Assembly (NCBI GenBank): GCA_018970395.1
Contig: JAGWWM010000006.1
Span: 20,969 to 84,968 of the forward strand
Direction: 5' to 3'
DNA: 64,000 nucleotides
From: Bacteroidota bacterium
Lineage (GTDB): Bacteria > Bacteroidota > Bacteroidia > Chitinophagales > Chitinophagaceae
Under the pieces are notes generated by a model. The model saw nothing but the letters and a program-made list of their open reading frames with translations, did not search any database and was not told the DNA's origin. The translations under genes and the position numbers were made by a program. How positions within the stretch are numbered: the stretch's first letter is position 1; each line of letters starts with the position of its first letter. Below, piece after piece: positions 51,577 through 62,300 of the stretch.

Positions 51577-52440
51577 TTATAGAATCATTTTTTCTATCGG
51601 CACTACCAGGATCCCTTCTGCGCCTGCCGCTTTCAATGCTTCGATCTTCTCCCAGAATTCATCTTCGTTGATAGCGCTGTGTACACTGCTCCATCCTGTT
51701 TCTGCTAAGGGAAGTACCGTCGGACTCTTCATGCCGGGCAACAAGGAAATAATTTTTTCTAATTTGTCGTTGGGCGCGTTGAGTAGAATGTATTTGTAGC
51801 GCTTTGCTTTTTTTACCGCTCTAATACGGAATAATAATTTTTCAATCAGTGCCAATTTTTCATCTGAAAGATTCACGTTTCGAATGAGTACGGATTGCGA
51901 TTTTAAAATCGTTTCCACTTCTTTGAGTCCGTTCATGAAGAGGGTAGAGCCGCTGCTTACTAAATCGGCTACGGCATCGGCCAGACCAATGCCCGGGGCA
52001 ATTTCAACCGAGCCGCTGATTTCGTGAATTTCTGCTTTTACTTTATGTTTATCCAGATACTGCTGCAGCAGAAACGGGTAGCTGGTGGCAATCTTTTTTC
52101 CCTGTAAGGATGTTGGTCCTTCAAAATTTTCATTTTTGGGAATGGCGAGGGATAAACGACATTTCCCGAAGCCGAGTTGTTCAACGATAATCGCTTCTTT
52201 GTTTTTTTCGTAAAGTACGTTTTCGCCCACAATGCCGATATCGGCTACCTGATCTTCCACGTATTGGGGGATATCATCGTCTCTGAGGAAGAATACTTCA
52301 ATCGGGAAGGTATCCGACTCCGTACGCAGCCTATCTTTCACATTTCTCAGTTCGATGCCACATTCGTTCAATAGCTTCACTGAATCTTCGTAGAGTCTGC
52401 CTGATTTCTGAATGGCGATTTTAAGTTTTTGATTGCTCAT
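51577..52440 (-). CDS. hisG: ATP phosphoribosyltransferase, long form
   Basis: The 287-residue HisG starts histidine synthesis by joining ATP and PRPP. KLKIAIQKSGRLYEDSVKLLNECGIEL opens the catalytic domain; DIGIVGENVLYE and ISGSVEIAPGIGLADAVADLVSSGSTLFMNGL (PRPP site) follow. Its length and C-terminal extension (residues about 215-287, PLAETGWSSVHSAINEDEFWEKIEALKAAGAEGILVVPIEKMI) mark the long form with a regulatory ACT-like domain that binds histidine and needs no HisZ. Control is also transcriptional: a leader-peptide attenuator lies directly upstream (52451-52564). Confidence 0.96.
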   Translation of the reverse strand: MSNQKLKIAIQKSGRLYEDSVKLLNECGIELRNVKDRLRTESDTFPIEVFFLRDDDIPQYVEDQVADIGIVGENVLYEKNKEAIIVEQLGFGKCRLSLAIPKNENFEGPTSLQGKKIATSYPFLLQQYLDKHKVKAEIHEISGSVEIAPGIGLADAVADLVSSGSTLFMNGLKEVETILKSQSVLIRNVNLSDEKLALIEKLLFRIRAVKKAKRYKYILLNAPNDKLEKIISLLPGMKSPTVLPLAETGWSSVHSAINEDEFWEKIEALKAAGAEGILVVPIEKMIL

Positions 52441-52450
52441 ATTATTGTTA

Positions 52451-52478
52451 ATAAAAAAGGCTCACCTTTCGGTAAGCC
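52451..52478 (-). terminator. his operon attenuator terminator
   Basis: On the minus strand GGCTTACC-GAAA-GGTGAGCC (52459-52478) is an 8-bp stem with a tetraloop, followed by six T (52453-52458), ending 12 nt before the hisG ATG. Its 5' arm is also exactly complementary to GGTAAGCC at 52511-52518, which overlaps the leader-peptide stop codon. Two mutually exclusive structures are therefore possible. Confidence 0.85.
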
Positions 52479-52482
52479 ATCA

Positions 52483-52518
52483 TGATGAATATGTTAGTGC
52501 ATCAATCCACGGCTTACC
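52483..52518 (-). promoter_or_regulatory. his operon antiterminator arms
   Basis: GGTAAGCC (52511-52518, minus strand) pairs with GGCTTACC (52471-52478). The stem is continued by TGATG (52500-52504) with CATCA (52483-52487). A short CCCCAAAGGGG hairpin (52517-52527) overlaps the first arm and can compete when the ribosome has not stalled. This matches the classical his attenuation layout. Confidence 0.75.
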
Positions 52519-52564
52519 CCTTTGGGGAAGTATGCAGATGGTGGAAGTGAATGCGAAATGTCAT
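52514..52564 (-). CDS. hisL: his operon leader peptide
   Basis: A 16-residue frame, MTFRIHFHHLHTSPKG, contains histidine at positions 6, 8, 9 and 11. It begins 25 nt after the predicted transcription start. Its stop codon lies in the antiterminator arm. When charged tRNA-His is scarce, a ribosome stalling on these codons would leave the arm at 52511-52518 free to pair with the terminator's 5' arm, allowing transcription into hisG. When histidine is plentiful the terminator forms. The gene is far shorter than usual annotation limits. The combination of four His codons, terminator, antiterminator and perfectly spaced promoter in front of hisG makes chance unlikely. Confidence 0.85.
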   Translation of the reverse strand: MTFRIHFHHLHTSPKG

Positions 52565-52595
52565 TTTGTGGTTGAATTAATTTCTTTGAGCATTG

Positions 52596-52625
52596 CAAAA
52601 ATACATTTTCTAATTGAATTGCCAA
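52596..52625 (-). promoter_or_regulatory. his operon promoter (TTG-N19-TATTTTTG)
   Basis: On the minus strand TTG (52623-52625) is followed by exactly 19 nt and TATTTTTG (52596-52603), a full match to the Bacteroidota -33/-7 promoter. Transcription should start near 52589, just ahead of the leader peptide. Confidence 0.75.
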
Positions 52626-52643
52626 GAAAATACGTACAATCTC

Positions 52644-52671
52644 GTAGAGACGCGCAATTGTGCGTCTCTAC
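52644..52671. repeat. Near-perfect palindrome GTAGAGACGC...GCGTCTCTAC
   Basis: GTAGAGACGCGCAATTGTGCGTCTCTAC reads almost the same on both strands and lies just upstream of the his promoter and 53 bp after the ABC-F stop. It may serve as a terminator or be a dispersed repeat. Confidence 0.55.
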
Positions 52672-52723
52672 CTTACCAATACCAATGGTACGTTTCTACC
52701 TTGCGACTAGCAATGATACGTTT

Positions 52724-54685
52724 TCATCCCTCGAGTTCCATCACTTTTTCAAACAAGGTTTCAAAACGGGCTTCAGCTGCTTTTAACTCTACTTGTATTT
52801 TTTTATAATCTGTTTCCGTTTGCAGAAATTTTTCTTTGTCGGCATAGGTAGAAGGATCGGTAAGTTGGGCTTCCAATACAATTTTACGTTGGCGTATTTC
52901 ATCTAAAGTTGCTTCTGCCTGTGCCAGCTCTTTTTGTTTTTTCTGAAGTTCTTTTTTATGCTCTTTGGAAACGAAATCGTTACTCGTTGTTCGTTGTTCG
53001 TTGTTTGTAATGGGGGTTGGTTTGGAAATCTTGTTGACCTTCGAATCCTGGGAATTCTGAATCAGACTTTGTTTTTCTTTAGCAGCCATTCGCTCTTTCC
53101 ATTCGAGGTATTCGGTGTATGTACCTTTGAATTCTTTAATTTTACCGTCAATTATTTCCCAGATTTTATTGGCGGTGTTGGATACGAAATGCCGGTCGTG
53201 ACTCACCAGAATATAACTACCTTCATATTTGTTCAATGCTTCGATGAGCAATTCCACCGAGTGCATATCGAGGTGGTTGGTCGGCTCATCGAGCAGCAGA
53301 AAATTGGCCTTGCTGATGATGGTCTTGGCAAGTGCGATTCTAGCTTTCTCACCACCGCTGAGTACTTTTATTTTTTTATCTATATCATCACCGCTGAAAA
53401 GAAAACATCCCAACAAGGTTCTTAACTCAAGATCAGTTTTCTGACTGCCGCAATGCTGCATTTCTTCCAGCAAAGTAGCATTGATATCAAGTGCCTCGAG
53501 CTGATGTTGGGCGTAAAAACTCTCTGCTACATTATGTCCCCATTTCCTTTCTCCCTCAAATGATTCTGTTCCGGCGACGATGCGCAGGATGGTGGATTTC
53601 CCTTTTCCGTTGGCGCCAATCAGCGCAATTTTATCGCCTCTTTCAATTTCAGCATCTGCATTTTCTACAATAGAAATGGCCGGAAATTGTTTCGTGATGT
53701 TTTTCAATTCGCAAATAATTTTCCCGGGTGTTTTATCAATGGAAAAATTGATGCGGATATTCGGTCGCTCATTGGTAGGCGCTTCAATAATCTCTAATTT
53801 ATCCAATCTTTTAATGGCCGATTGAGCAGCAGCTGCTTTGCTGGCTTTGGCTTTGAATCGCTCAATGAATCTTTCCTGCTGACGAATGTAATCCTGCTGG
53901 TTTTCAAACGCCTTTTGCTGCAAGTCCATCCGCAGCGCTTTTTCTTCCTGATAATAAGAATAATTGCCGGTATAGAAATGCAATTGCTGCTGAAAAATCT
54001 CTACGACTTTATTGATCATCCGATCTAAAAACCAGCGGTCGTGTGATACAATCACGACGGCACCCTGATAATGAATCAGATATTTTTCAAGCCATTCGAT
54101 ACTTGGAAGATCGAGGTGATTGGTCGGCTCATCGAGCAGCAGTAAGTCCGGTTTTTGCAAAATCATTTTTGCCAGCAATACCCGCATGCGCCAGCCTCCG
54201 CTGAACTCTTTGAAAGGTCGTTGCAGATCGCTGTTGCTGAAACCCAATCCTTGCAGAATCTCTTCTGTTTTATGATGGATATTGTAGCCATCCAGTGTTT
54301 CCATTTCATGCAGCTTATCAGAATAGCTGTGCAGGATGGTTTCATCCTCCGGATTGGCTTCCAGTTGCTTGCCTAATTCCGCAATTTCTTCCTCGAGTTT
54401 TAGCACTTTATCAAAAGCGCCCAGTGCCACCTGAAAGATGGAGTCGGTCGTTTCAAAACTCAGCAGATCTTGATGGAGATAACCGATAGAAGTGTTTCTG
54501 CTGCGAATGACCGAACCTTTGGAGGGCTGGTATTGTCCGACCAGTAATTTTAATAAAGTTGATTTTCCCGTACCGTTAAACCCGATCAAACCAATCCGTT
54601 CGTTGGGGTGGATATGCCAGGTAGCATCTTCTACCAGCACCCGGGAGCCAAATTCAAATGTTACATCCTGAAATCCTGCGAGCAT
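52724..54685 (-). CDS. ABC-F family ATP-binding protein (Uup/EttA-like)
   Basis: This 653-residue protein has two ABC domains and no membrane segments. The first has Walker A GFNGTGKSTLL (residues about 34-44), signature FSGGWRMRVLLA and LLLLDEPTNHLDLPS. The second has GANGKGKSTIL, LSGGEKARIALA and FLLLDEPTNHLDMHS. Between them lies the P-site tRNA interaction motif region (rich in R/K/Q: ENQQDYIRQQERFIERFKAKASKAA). The C-terminus is a coiled coil, as in Uup. ABC-F proteins act on the ribosome as translation factors or resistance proteins. The linker before the coiled coil (ITNNEQRTTSND) is encoded by an intergenic-type repeat (52978-53014). Confidence 0.93.
   Translation of the reverse strand: MLAGFQDVTFEFGSRVLVEDATWHIHPNERIGLIGFNGTGKSTLLKLLVGQYQPSKGSVIRSRNTSIGYLHQDLLSFETTDSIFQVALGAFDKVLKLEEEIAELGKQLEANPEDETILHSYSDKLHEMETLDGYNIHHKTEEILQGLGFSNSDLQRPFKEFSGGWRMRVLLAKMILQKPDLLLLDEPTNHLDLPSIEWLEKYLIHYQGAVVIVSHDRWFLDRMINKVVEIFQQQLHFYTGNYSYYQEEKALRMDLQQKAFENQQDYIRQQERFIERFKAKASKAAAAQSAIKRLDKLEIIEAPTNERPNIRINFSIDKTPGKIICELKNITKQFPAISIVENADAEIERGDKIALIGANGKGKSTILRIVAGTESFEGERKWGHNVAESFYAQHQLEALDINATLLEEMQHCGSQKTDLELRTLLGCFLFSGDDIDKKIKVLSGGEKARIALAKTIISKANFLLLDEPTNHLDMHSVELLIEALNKYEGSYILVSHDRHFVSNTANKIWEIIDGKIKEFKGTYTEYLEWKERMAAKEKQSLIQNSQDSKVNKISKPTPITNNEQRTTSNDFVSKEHKKELQKKQKELAQAEATLDEIRQRKIVLEAQLTDPSTYADKEKFLQTETDYKKIQVELKAAEARFETLFEKVMELEG
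52978..53014. repeat. CGTTGTTCGTTGTTCG repeat embedded in the ABC-F coding sequence
   Basis: A tandem GTTGTTC stretch, similar to the genome's intergenic repeats, lies in frame in the ABC-F gene and encodes the NNEQRTTSN-type linker. Confidence 0.5.
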
Positions 54686-54826
54686 AATGGGTGCAAAGGT
54701 AAAGGAGTGGCGAAAAATATTTCGCCCTTATATTATTCGTTGATTTATTTAGGTTTTGGGAGGGGTGAAATATTTTCCGCCCGTACATCTGGTTATTATA
54801 AAGTGGTTCTATTTTAGAGATATGTT

Positions 54827-54834
54827 TATTTTTG
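54827..54834 (+). promoter_or_regulatory. Candidate -7 element (TATTTTTG) of fabD
   Basis: An exact TAnnTTTG match ends 16 nt before the fabD ATG. Confidence 0.55.
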
Positions 54835-54850
54835 CACCCAATCTTTTACC

Positions 54851-55741
54851 ATGAGTCATGCATTTATTTTCCCCGGACAGGGGTCGCAGTTTACCGGAAT
54901 GGGTAAAGCACTATACGATTCTAATCCGAAAGCAAAGGAGATGATGGAGGCGGCCAACGAAATACTTGCCTTTCGAATTACCGATATCATGTTTGAAGGG
55001 AGCGAAGAGGCGTTGAAACAAACCAACGTCACCCAGCCGGCTATCTTCATCCACTCAGTGGTTGCCTTTGAATGCCTTGCTACGGATCAACCTGCTATGG
55101 TTGCAGGTCATTCCTTGGGAGAGTTCAGTGCATTGGTGGCGAATAAAGTATTGACTTTTGAAGACGCGTTGCGTCTGGTAAGTGTGCGTGCGGAGGCGAT
55201 GCAAAAAGCCTGCTTGTCCCAACCTTCCACCATGGCGGCAGTTTTGGCGCTGGCGGATGAAAAAGTTGAAGAGATATGTACACAAATACAGGAACAATCC
55301 GGTGAGGTCGTGGTGCCGGCTAATTATAATTGTCCGGGTCAACTGGTGATCAGCGGCTCTTTGAAAGGGATTGAACTTGCTTGTGTTGCGATGAAAGAAG
55401 CCGGTGCCAAACGTGCGCTGGTATTGCCGGTAGGAGGCGCATTCCATAGTCCGCTCATGCAACCGGCAAGGGAGGAGCTTAAAGCTAAAATCGAAGCGAC
55501 GACTTTCCATACTCCTTCCTGCCCTGTGTACCAGAACGTAGTTGCCCAAGCGGTTTCAGATAAAGAAACGATTCAACAAAACCTCATTGCTCAATTGACC
55601 GGAGCAGTGAGATGGACGCAAAGTCTGCAGGCGATGGTGACAGACGGCGCTACCCATTTTACCGAGGCAGGACCGGGCAAAGTTTTGCAGGGACTGGTGC
55701 AAAAAATTCATAAGGATGCCGTAGTCGCCGGTATCTCTTAA
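54851..55741 (+). CDS. fabD: Malonyl-CoA:ACP transacylase
   Basis: This 296-residue enzyme loads malonate onto acyl carrier protein for fatty acid synthesis. FIFPGQGSQFTGMGKALYD at the N-terminus and the nucleophile S88 in VAGHSLGEFSALV are diagnostic. NVTQPAIFIHS, NYNCPGQLVISG and VGGAFHSPLMQPA (catalytic His) complete the set. Length is normal. Acetyl-CoA carboxylase subunits that make its substrate are at 20422-22344. It is followed by ruvA after 36 bp. Confidence 0.96.
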   Translation: MSHAFIFPGQGSQFTGMGKALYDSNPKAKEMMEAANEILAFRITDIMFEGSEEALKQTNVTQPAIFIHSVVAFECLATDQPAMVAGHSLGEFSALVANKVLTFEDALRLVSVRAEAMQKACLSQPSTMAAVLALADEKVEEICTQIQEQSGEVVVPANYNCPGQLVISGSLKGIELACVAMKEAGAKRALVLPVGGAFHSPLMQPAREELKAKIEATTFHTPSCPVYQNVVAQAVSDKETIQQNLIAQLTGAVRWTQSLQAMVTDGATHFTEAGPGKVLQGLVQKIHKDAVVAGIS

Positions 55742-55777
55742 TCCTTCATTTTCCGTATTTTAAGTTATTTTCGCGCC

Positions 55778-56365
55778 ATGTATGCTTATTTACGTGGTCG
55801 ATTTACCCTCAAGTCACCTACTTCTGTGTGGGTGGATGTTCAAGGCATTGGCTTTGAAGTTCATATCAGTCTTCATACCTATGAAGCGATTCAGTCGCTG
55901 GAGGAGGGCACGCTCTATGTGTATCAGCTGGTAAAAGAAGATGCCCATCTGCTCTATGGTTTTGCCGATCCATCAGAGAAGGAAGTCTTTCTTCATTTGT
56001 TAAGCGTTTCCGGCGTTGGGGCTTCTACCGCCCGAATGATGCTGTCTTCCCTGCATCCAACAGAACTGATCCGAACCATCGTGAGCGGCAATGAGGCAGG
56101 GCTGGAACGCATCAAAGGGATCGGAAAAAAAACCGCCCAACGTATCGTACTCGAGTTGAGGGATAAGATGGCTAAAATTGCTACCGAAATATCAACGGTT
56201 TCTGTGTTGAAGCACAATACTTTAGAGCAGGATGCGTTAATAGCCATGACTGCCCTGGGGATTGCCAAAAATATGGCGGAACAAGCTATCCGAAAAGCCC
56301 TGCAATCGGATGCGACCCACACCCAGGTGGAATCATTAATAAAGGCGGCTTTAAAATGTTTGTGA
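55778..56365 (+). CDS. ruvA: Holliday junction DNA helicase subunit RuvA
   Basis: The 195-residue RuvA binds Holliday junctions and loads RuvB. The N-terminal OB fold starts MYAYLRGRFTLKSPTSVWVDVQGIGFEVHIS. Two helix-hairpin-helix motifs follow (LLSVSGVGASTARMMLSSL; LERIKGIGKKTAQRIVLELRDKM), then a linker and the RuvB-interacting C-terminal domain (DALIAMTALGIAKNMAEQAIRKAL). A near-consensus -7 element (TATTTTCG, 55766-55773) lies 4 nt before the ATG. It precedes sprA, an arrangement I recall as common in Bacteroidota. Confidence 0.95.
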   Translation: MYAYLRGRFTLKSPTSVWVDVQGIGFEVHISLHTYEAIQSLEEGTLYVYQLVKEDAHLLYGFADPSEKEVFLHLLSVSGVGASTARMMLSSLHPTELIRTIVSGNEAGLERIKGIGKKTAQRIVLELRDKMAKIATEISTVSVLKHNTLEQDALIAMTALGIAKNMAEQAIRKALQSDATHTQVESLIKAALKCL

Positions 56366-56393
56366 AACCCTTAGAACTATTTGCTTTGAGATT

Positions 56394-59300
56394 TTGAGAC
56401 TATTGCATCGCACCATAATACGCGCCCTGCCATTGTTATTATGTTTTGGGGTTATAGAGGCATTGGGAGCAGCCTCCAGAGATTCTATTCCCCTCTCTGC
56501 AAACAAGGATACCGCACTTCCCCCCGTAAAACTGCGTTTCCCCATCGAAGACCGAAGAGGAGATGCCCGTCAACCGGACAATCCTAAAAATCCATTTGAC
56601 CTTCAATCCCCGGGTAATGTGATCAAAGATTCGGTTGTGTATGATCCGATTACCAAAAAATACCTGGTTTATGAAAAAGTGGGCAGAACCTGGTATCGAA
56701 AACCAGGTTATCTGACTTTTGAGGAAATGGCTGCTTACCAATCCAAAAAGGATGAAGATGCCTATTTCCAAAAGCGATTAAATACGATTTTGAACCTCAA
56801 TCGTAAAATTGATGATCCTCACCTAAGGGTACACGAGAGTTTTTTTAACCGCCTCTTCAGCAATACCGGTCTGCCCAAAGTAGAAATCAGACCCCAGGGT
56901 GATCTTACGGTTACCGCTGGTTATATTGGACAAAACATTAAAAATCCGACCCTCCCCGAAAGGGCGAGAAGAAACGGCGGATTTGATTTTGACATGCAGG
57001 CGAATTTCGGACTGAATGCGAAAATCGGAGATAAATTAAATTTCCCGCTTACCTACAATACACTCGCCAATTTTCAATTTGAAAATCAACTCAAACTCGA
57101 TTATTCCGGTGGAACGGATCAAATTATTAAAAGACTTGAAGCGGGTAACGTTTCTTTTCCTGCCAGAGGAACCCTCATGCCGGGAGCGACGACCTTATTC
57201 GGTATAAAATCTGAATTGCAGTTCGGGAAACTTTTTGTAACTACCGTTCTTGCCAACCAAAACAGCAGCCGTCAGCAGATGCAGTTGCAGGGAGGAAGCG
57301 GCTTACAAAACTTTACTGTAAAGGCAGATGAATACGAGGAAAACCGCCATTTTTTAATGGGACATTATTTCCGAAAAAATTATAATAAAAACATGAAAAA
57401 TCTTCCGGCGGTTACTTCGCCGGTGCAGATTCTTCGGATGGAAGTTTGGGTGACCAATCGAACCGGTACCACCACTGAAAACCGCAATGTGGTTGCCTTT
57501 ATGGATTTGGGAGAAAATCAACCTTACAATAGCACGATTATCCCATTGACGTCTTCATCGCTCCCGCAAAACAATGCCAATGATTTGTATGGAAAAATCA
57601 CCAATGATGCCGCCATGCGGGATGCTTCACTCGTAACTAGTCGACTGAGTGCACTCGGACTTTCTGCCGTACAGGATTTTGAAAGAACTTTTGCACGTAA
57701 GCTCCGCCCGGAAGAATATTATTTTAATCCGCAGATCGGCTTCATTTCATTAAATACTTTTTTACAACCTGATGAAGTACTGGGTGTTGCTTACCAGTAT
57801 TCGGTAAATGGTAAAATTTTTCAGGTGGGGGAGTTTTCCAACGATGTAACGCCCGACACTACAGCCAACAATGCAGGTACACAAAAAGTCATTTTTCTTA
57901 AAATGCTGAAAGCTACTTCACAAAGACCCGCGCTTCCTATTTGGGATCTGATGATGAAGAATGTGTATGCAGTAGGCTTTGGACAGCTTGAAAGAAAAGA
58001 TTTTAAATTCAATATTCTGTATCAGGAGCCGGGTGGGGGAGAGAAAAGATATATTCCGGAAGGAGAAGAAAAAGGCAGACCAATACTTGAACTGGTAAAC
58101 CTCGATCGGCTCAATAATCAGAACGATCCGCAGCCCGATGGCGTGTTTGATTATATCGAAGGATTTACGGTCAACTCGCAGCAAAGCAGAATTATTTTTC
58201 CTTTGCTCGAGCCTTTCGGGGAAGATCTCAATGGCATTTTTCGGGGATCGGATTCGCTGGAACTAAGGAAAAAATACCTGTTCTATCCTTTGTATGATTC
58301 TATCAAATGGCTTGCGCAGCAATCTCCTCAACTCAATCGTTATGTATTTAAAGGGACTTCCAAAAGCGCGGGTGGAAATTCAGAAATTCCGATTGGTGCC
58401 TTCAATGTGCCACAGGGTTCCGTTACGGTAACGGCGGGTGGACAAACACTCCGCGAGAATGTGGATTATGTGGTGGACTATAACTTAGGAACGGTTAAAA
58501 TCATCAATCAGGCGATTGTCAATGCCGGCATCCCCATACAGGTTGGCTACGAAAACAATGCCACTTTCGGAATGCAGAACCGAAATTTCATGGCATTGCG
58601 TTTGGATTACCGCGCCATAGAATTGCCTACTAAACAATTGAATATTGGTTTCGGTGCTATGCGTTTGAGCGAGCGTCCTTTCTTTACCAAAATGAATTAT
58701 GGTGAAGATCCGATCCGCAATACGATGGTAGGCGGGGATGTGAATTTCAGAAGTGATTGGAGAAGACTGACCAAATGGCTGGACGCGCTACCTTTCTATA
58801 CCACGCGTCAAACATCTGCTATTACTTTTACCGGTGAAGCAGCGCGTATCTTTCCGAGTACTGCACCTCAGATTCGTCCGGAAAAAGGCGGCGGCGGCTT
58901 GATTTATATAGATGATTTTGAAGGTACGCGCAATGGGATTGATTTGCGTTTCCCATTTGTAGCATGGGCAATGGCTTCAACTCCGTCCGGGGCTAAAGAT
59001 CGCTTTGGAACACCACTGTTCCCGGAGGCCAATTTGCCTAATGCACTTGAATACGGATTCAATCGCGCTAAACTTGCGTGGTATAATATTGAGCCGGTAT
59101 TGCAGGAAAGAAATAGTCCCAATAATCCTTTAAGCGGCAACCTCGAAGAATTATCTGATCCGCGAGTGCGTTTTGTCAACCGGGTAGAAGTGTTTCCGCA
59201 ATCCACCCCCGACCTTGGACAAAATCAGCTGATCACTTTTGATATGGCTTTCTATCCAACGGACAGAGGTCCGTATAATTATGATGCAAGACCGGGCTCC

Positions 59301-62300
59301 GTTGATCCACTAACGGGTAAACTGAAAAATCCACAATCCCGCTGGGGCGGTATCATGCGCGCAATAGATCAGATAGATTTCGAGACCAACAACATTGAGT
59401 TCATTGAAATGTGGATTCAGGATCCCTTCATTAAGCAACCTACGAGCAGTGGCGGACAATTGTATTTCAATTTGGGTAACATTTCTGAAGACGTGTTGAA
59501 AGACGGTCGCCGTTTTTATGAGAATGGTTTGAGTACCAGTGAAACCGTTGCTCGTGAAGATACCAGTACCTGGGCTCGTGTGCCGCGTAATCCGATTCAG
59601 GTGGCACAGGCATTCAGCAATATCGTAGCCGAAAGACCCCAGCAGGATGTGGGTTTTGACGGATTTACGGATGATCAGGAAAGAATTTTTAGAAAAGATT
59701 TTCTTGATAACTATTCAACGAATTACGGCAACACCGGTGGTTTTTCTTTACTCAATTCCGATCCTTCTTCTGACAATTACCGCCACTTCAGAGATGCGTT
59801 TTACAATAATACAAGATCGGGTATATTGGCGCGTTATAAACAGTTCAATAATCCGCATGGCAATAGTCCGGTTTCTACCAATGAACAATCTTATACCCCC
59901 GCCGCAACACTGTATCCCGATAATGAAGATCTCAATCGCGATAATACCTTGAATGAGATGGAAGAGTATTTTCAGTATGCGATTGACATCAAACCGAAAA
60001 ATGCGCCTGAAATGCAGACGGGACAAAACTTTATTGCAGACAGACGCGATGTGGATATTCGTCTTGCGAATGGTAGCATGCGTACAGAGACATGGTATCT
60101 GTTTCGCATCCCGATTCAACAGTATCAGCTGAAAGTGGGCAATATACCCGATTTCAAATCCATTCGTTTTATGCGGATGTATATGACCGGATTTGAAGAT
60201 TCATTAGTGTTGCGTTTTGGTAAGCTCGAGCTCGTGCGCAACATGTGGCGTACCTTTCCTTTTGAGTTGAGAGAAGATGGTACTTATGTAAAAATAGATC
60301 CCAATAGTCCGGCTACTTTTAATTTGTCTGCGGTAAATGTGGAAGAAAACGATCGTCGGGTTCCGGTGAATTATGTCATTCCTCCCGGCATCGAGCGGGT
60401 GCAGCAGCTGAGTAATAACGGCGTCAATCTCTTACAAAATGAGCAGTCGCTGAGTATGCAAATCTGTAATCTAAAAGATGGGGAAAGTCGTTCTGTTTTT
60501 AAATCTACCAATTTTGATTTCAGGCAATATAAGAGAGTCAGGATGTTTATCCATGCCGAGTCAAAAGGAAAAATTGATAATCTGAAAGATAATCATCTGT
60601 ATGCCGTTATTCGTTTGGGTACCGATTTTATCAATAACTACTACGAGATTCGGATGCCTTTAAAAATTACCCGTTGGGGAAGTTTTCTGAAAGATTTTGA
60701 AGTGTGGCCGGCGGAAAATGAATTTGATCTGAATCTGGAAGAGCTGGTAAAGTTTAAATTAAAAAGAACAGGGAGCGTGTTGTCGCCTTTCAGTGAAGAT
60801 AGGGGGAATGGAATCCGTTGGTCGGTGATGGGAAATCCCAATCTGGGAGAAGTGAAAGGTTTTTTGGTAGGCATCGAAAATGCAGCAGGGGATAACAGCG
60901 GCAATATCTGTGCTGAAGTTTGGATCAATGAATTGCGTTTAAGTGGTTTGGATGAAAAAGGAGGCTGGGCAGCAACCGGAAGGGTGGATGTGCAATTGGC
61001 TGATTTGGGAACTTTAACGCTCTCCGGCTCCGCAAGAAGTATTGGATTCGGAACAGTGGAACAGCGGGTTAATGAACGCAGTCGGGATTTCTTTACTCAG
61101 TTTGATGCTTCCACTACGCTTCAGTTAGGAAAACTATTGCCAAAATCCGTTGGACTTGAAATTCCTTTTTATGCCAGCTACTCGCAAACAGTTATTAATC
61201 CCGAATACGATCCTTTTGATCAGGATGTAAAATTCAAGGATAAGGTCAACAGTGTCGTCAATAAGGATTCCGTGCGAAAGCCTGCGCAGGATTTTACGGG
61301 CATTACCACTATTAACATTACCAATCTCAGAAAGAATAAAACAGGAGAAGGAAAACCAAGAGTGTATGATATCTCCAACTTTGATGTGAGTTATTCTTAT
61401 ACACAAACTCAAAAGAGAAATCCGCTGATAGAGAATGATGAACTGACCAAACATTATGCAGGGCTAGGATATAATTTCGCGCCGCAGCCGGCATTTGTGG
61501 AGCCGTTCAAAAAAATCATTAAGTACAGAAGCAGGTGGTGGAATATCCTGAAAGATTTCAACTTCAATCTCCGTCCGTCCTTATTAAGTTTCAGAGCCGA
61601 TGTCACCCGACAGTTTGGTGCTACCCGCGCACGGGAAGTGCAGATACCCGGTGTTCCTCCAAGTCCGTTCAAAATTCCCGAGACTTACGACAAATTTTTC
61701 ATTTTTGACCGAGTGTATAACATGAGATGGGATCTGACTCGTTCCATTAATGTGGATTTCTCCGCTACCAACAACGCACGTGTAGATGAGCCCAACGGAA
61801 GAATTGATACCCGCCAGAAAAGAGATTCCATTTTAACCAACTTCCTCAGAGGTGGCAGAAACGTGGTATATAGACAAACAGCGAACGCCTCCTATAATTT
61901 ACCGCTCAGCAAAGTGCCTGCATTGGATTGGACAACCTTGCGCGTGAATTATGCAACCACCTATAATTGGGTAGGTGCTTCAAGAGTGGCGATCAAATTG
62001 GGAAATACCATCGAGAATTCACAGCAAAGAGTGATGACCGCTCAGCTTGATTTGAGTCGGCTTTATATGAAATCAAAATGGTTGACTGCATTGGAAAATC
62101 CTTCCGGTGGACAAAAAAATGTCAATCAACCCATGCCCGCAAAACTGAATCCAAAAGACACCGTAGGAAAAAGTAAAAAATATATTGCACGACTGATTAA
62201 ACGTTTGAACAAGCAGGAAGCCAAACAAAATAAAACCTATCAGCCGGAATGGAGTACGGGTGGGAAAGTATTTGGGAACTTTCTTACTGCATTAAAAAAT

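Noticed and set aside
52934..53425. 163-codon open frame opposite the ABC-F gene
   Set aside because: It is a Phe-rich antisense shadow of the ABC-F coding sequence; the codon pattern follows the minus-strand gene.
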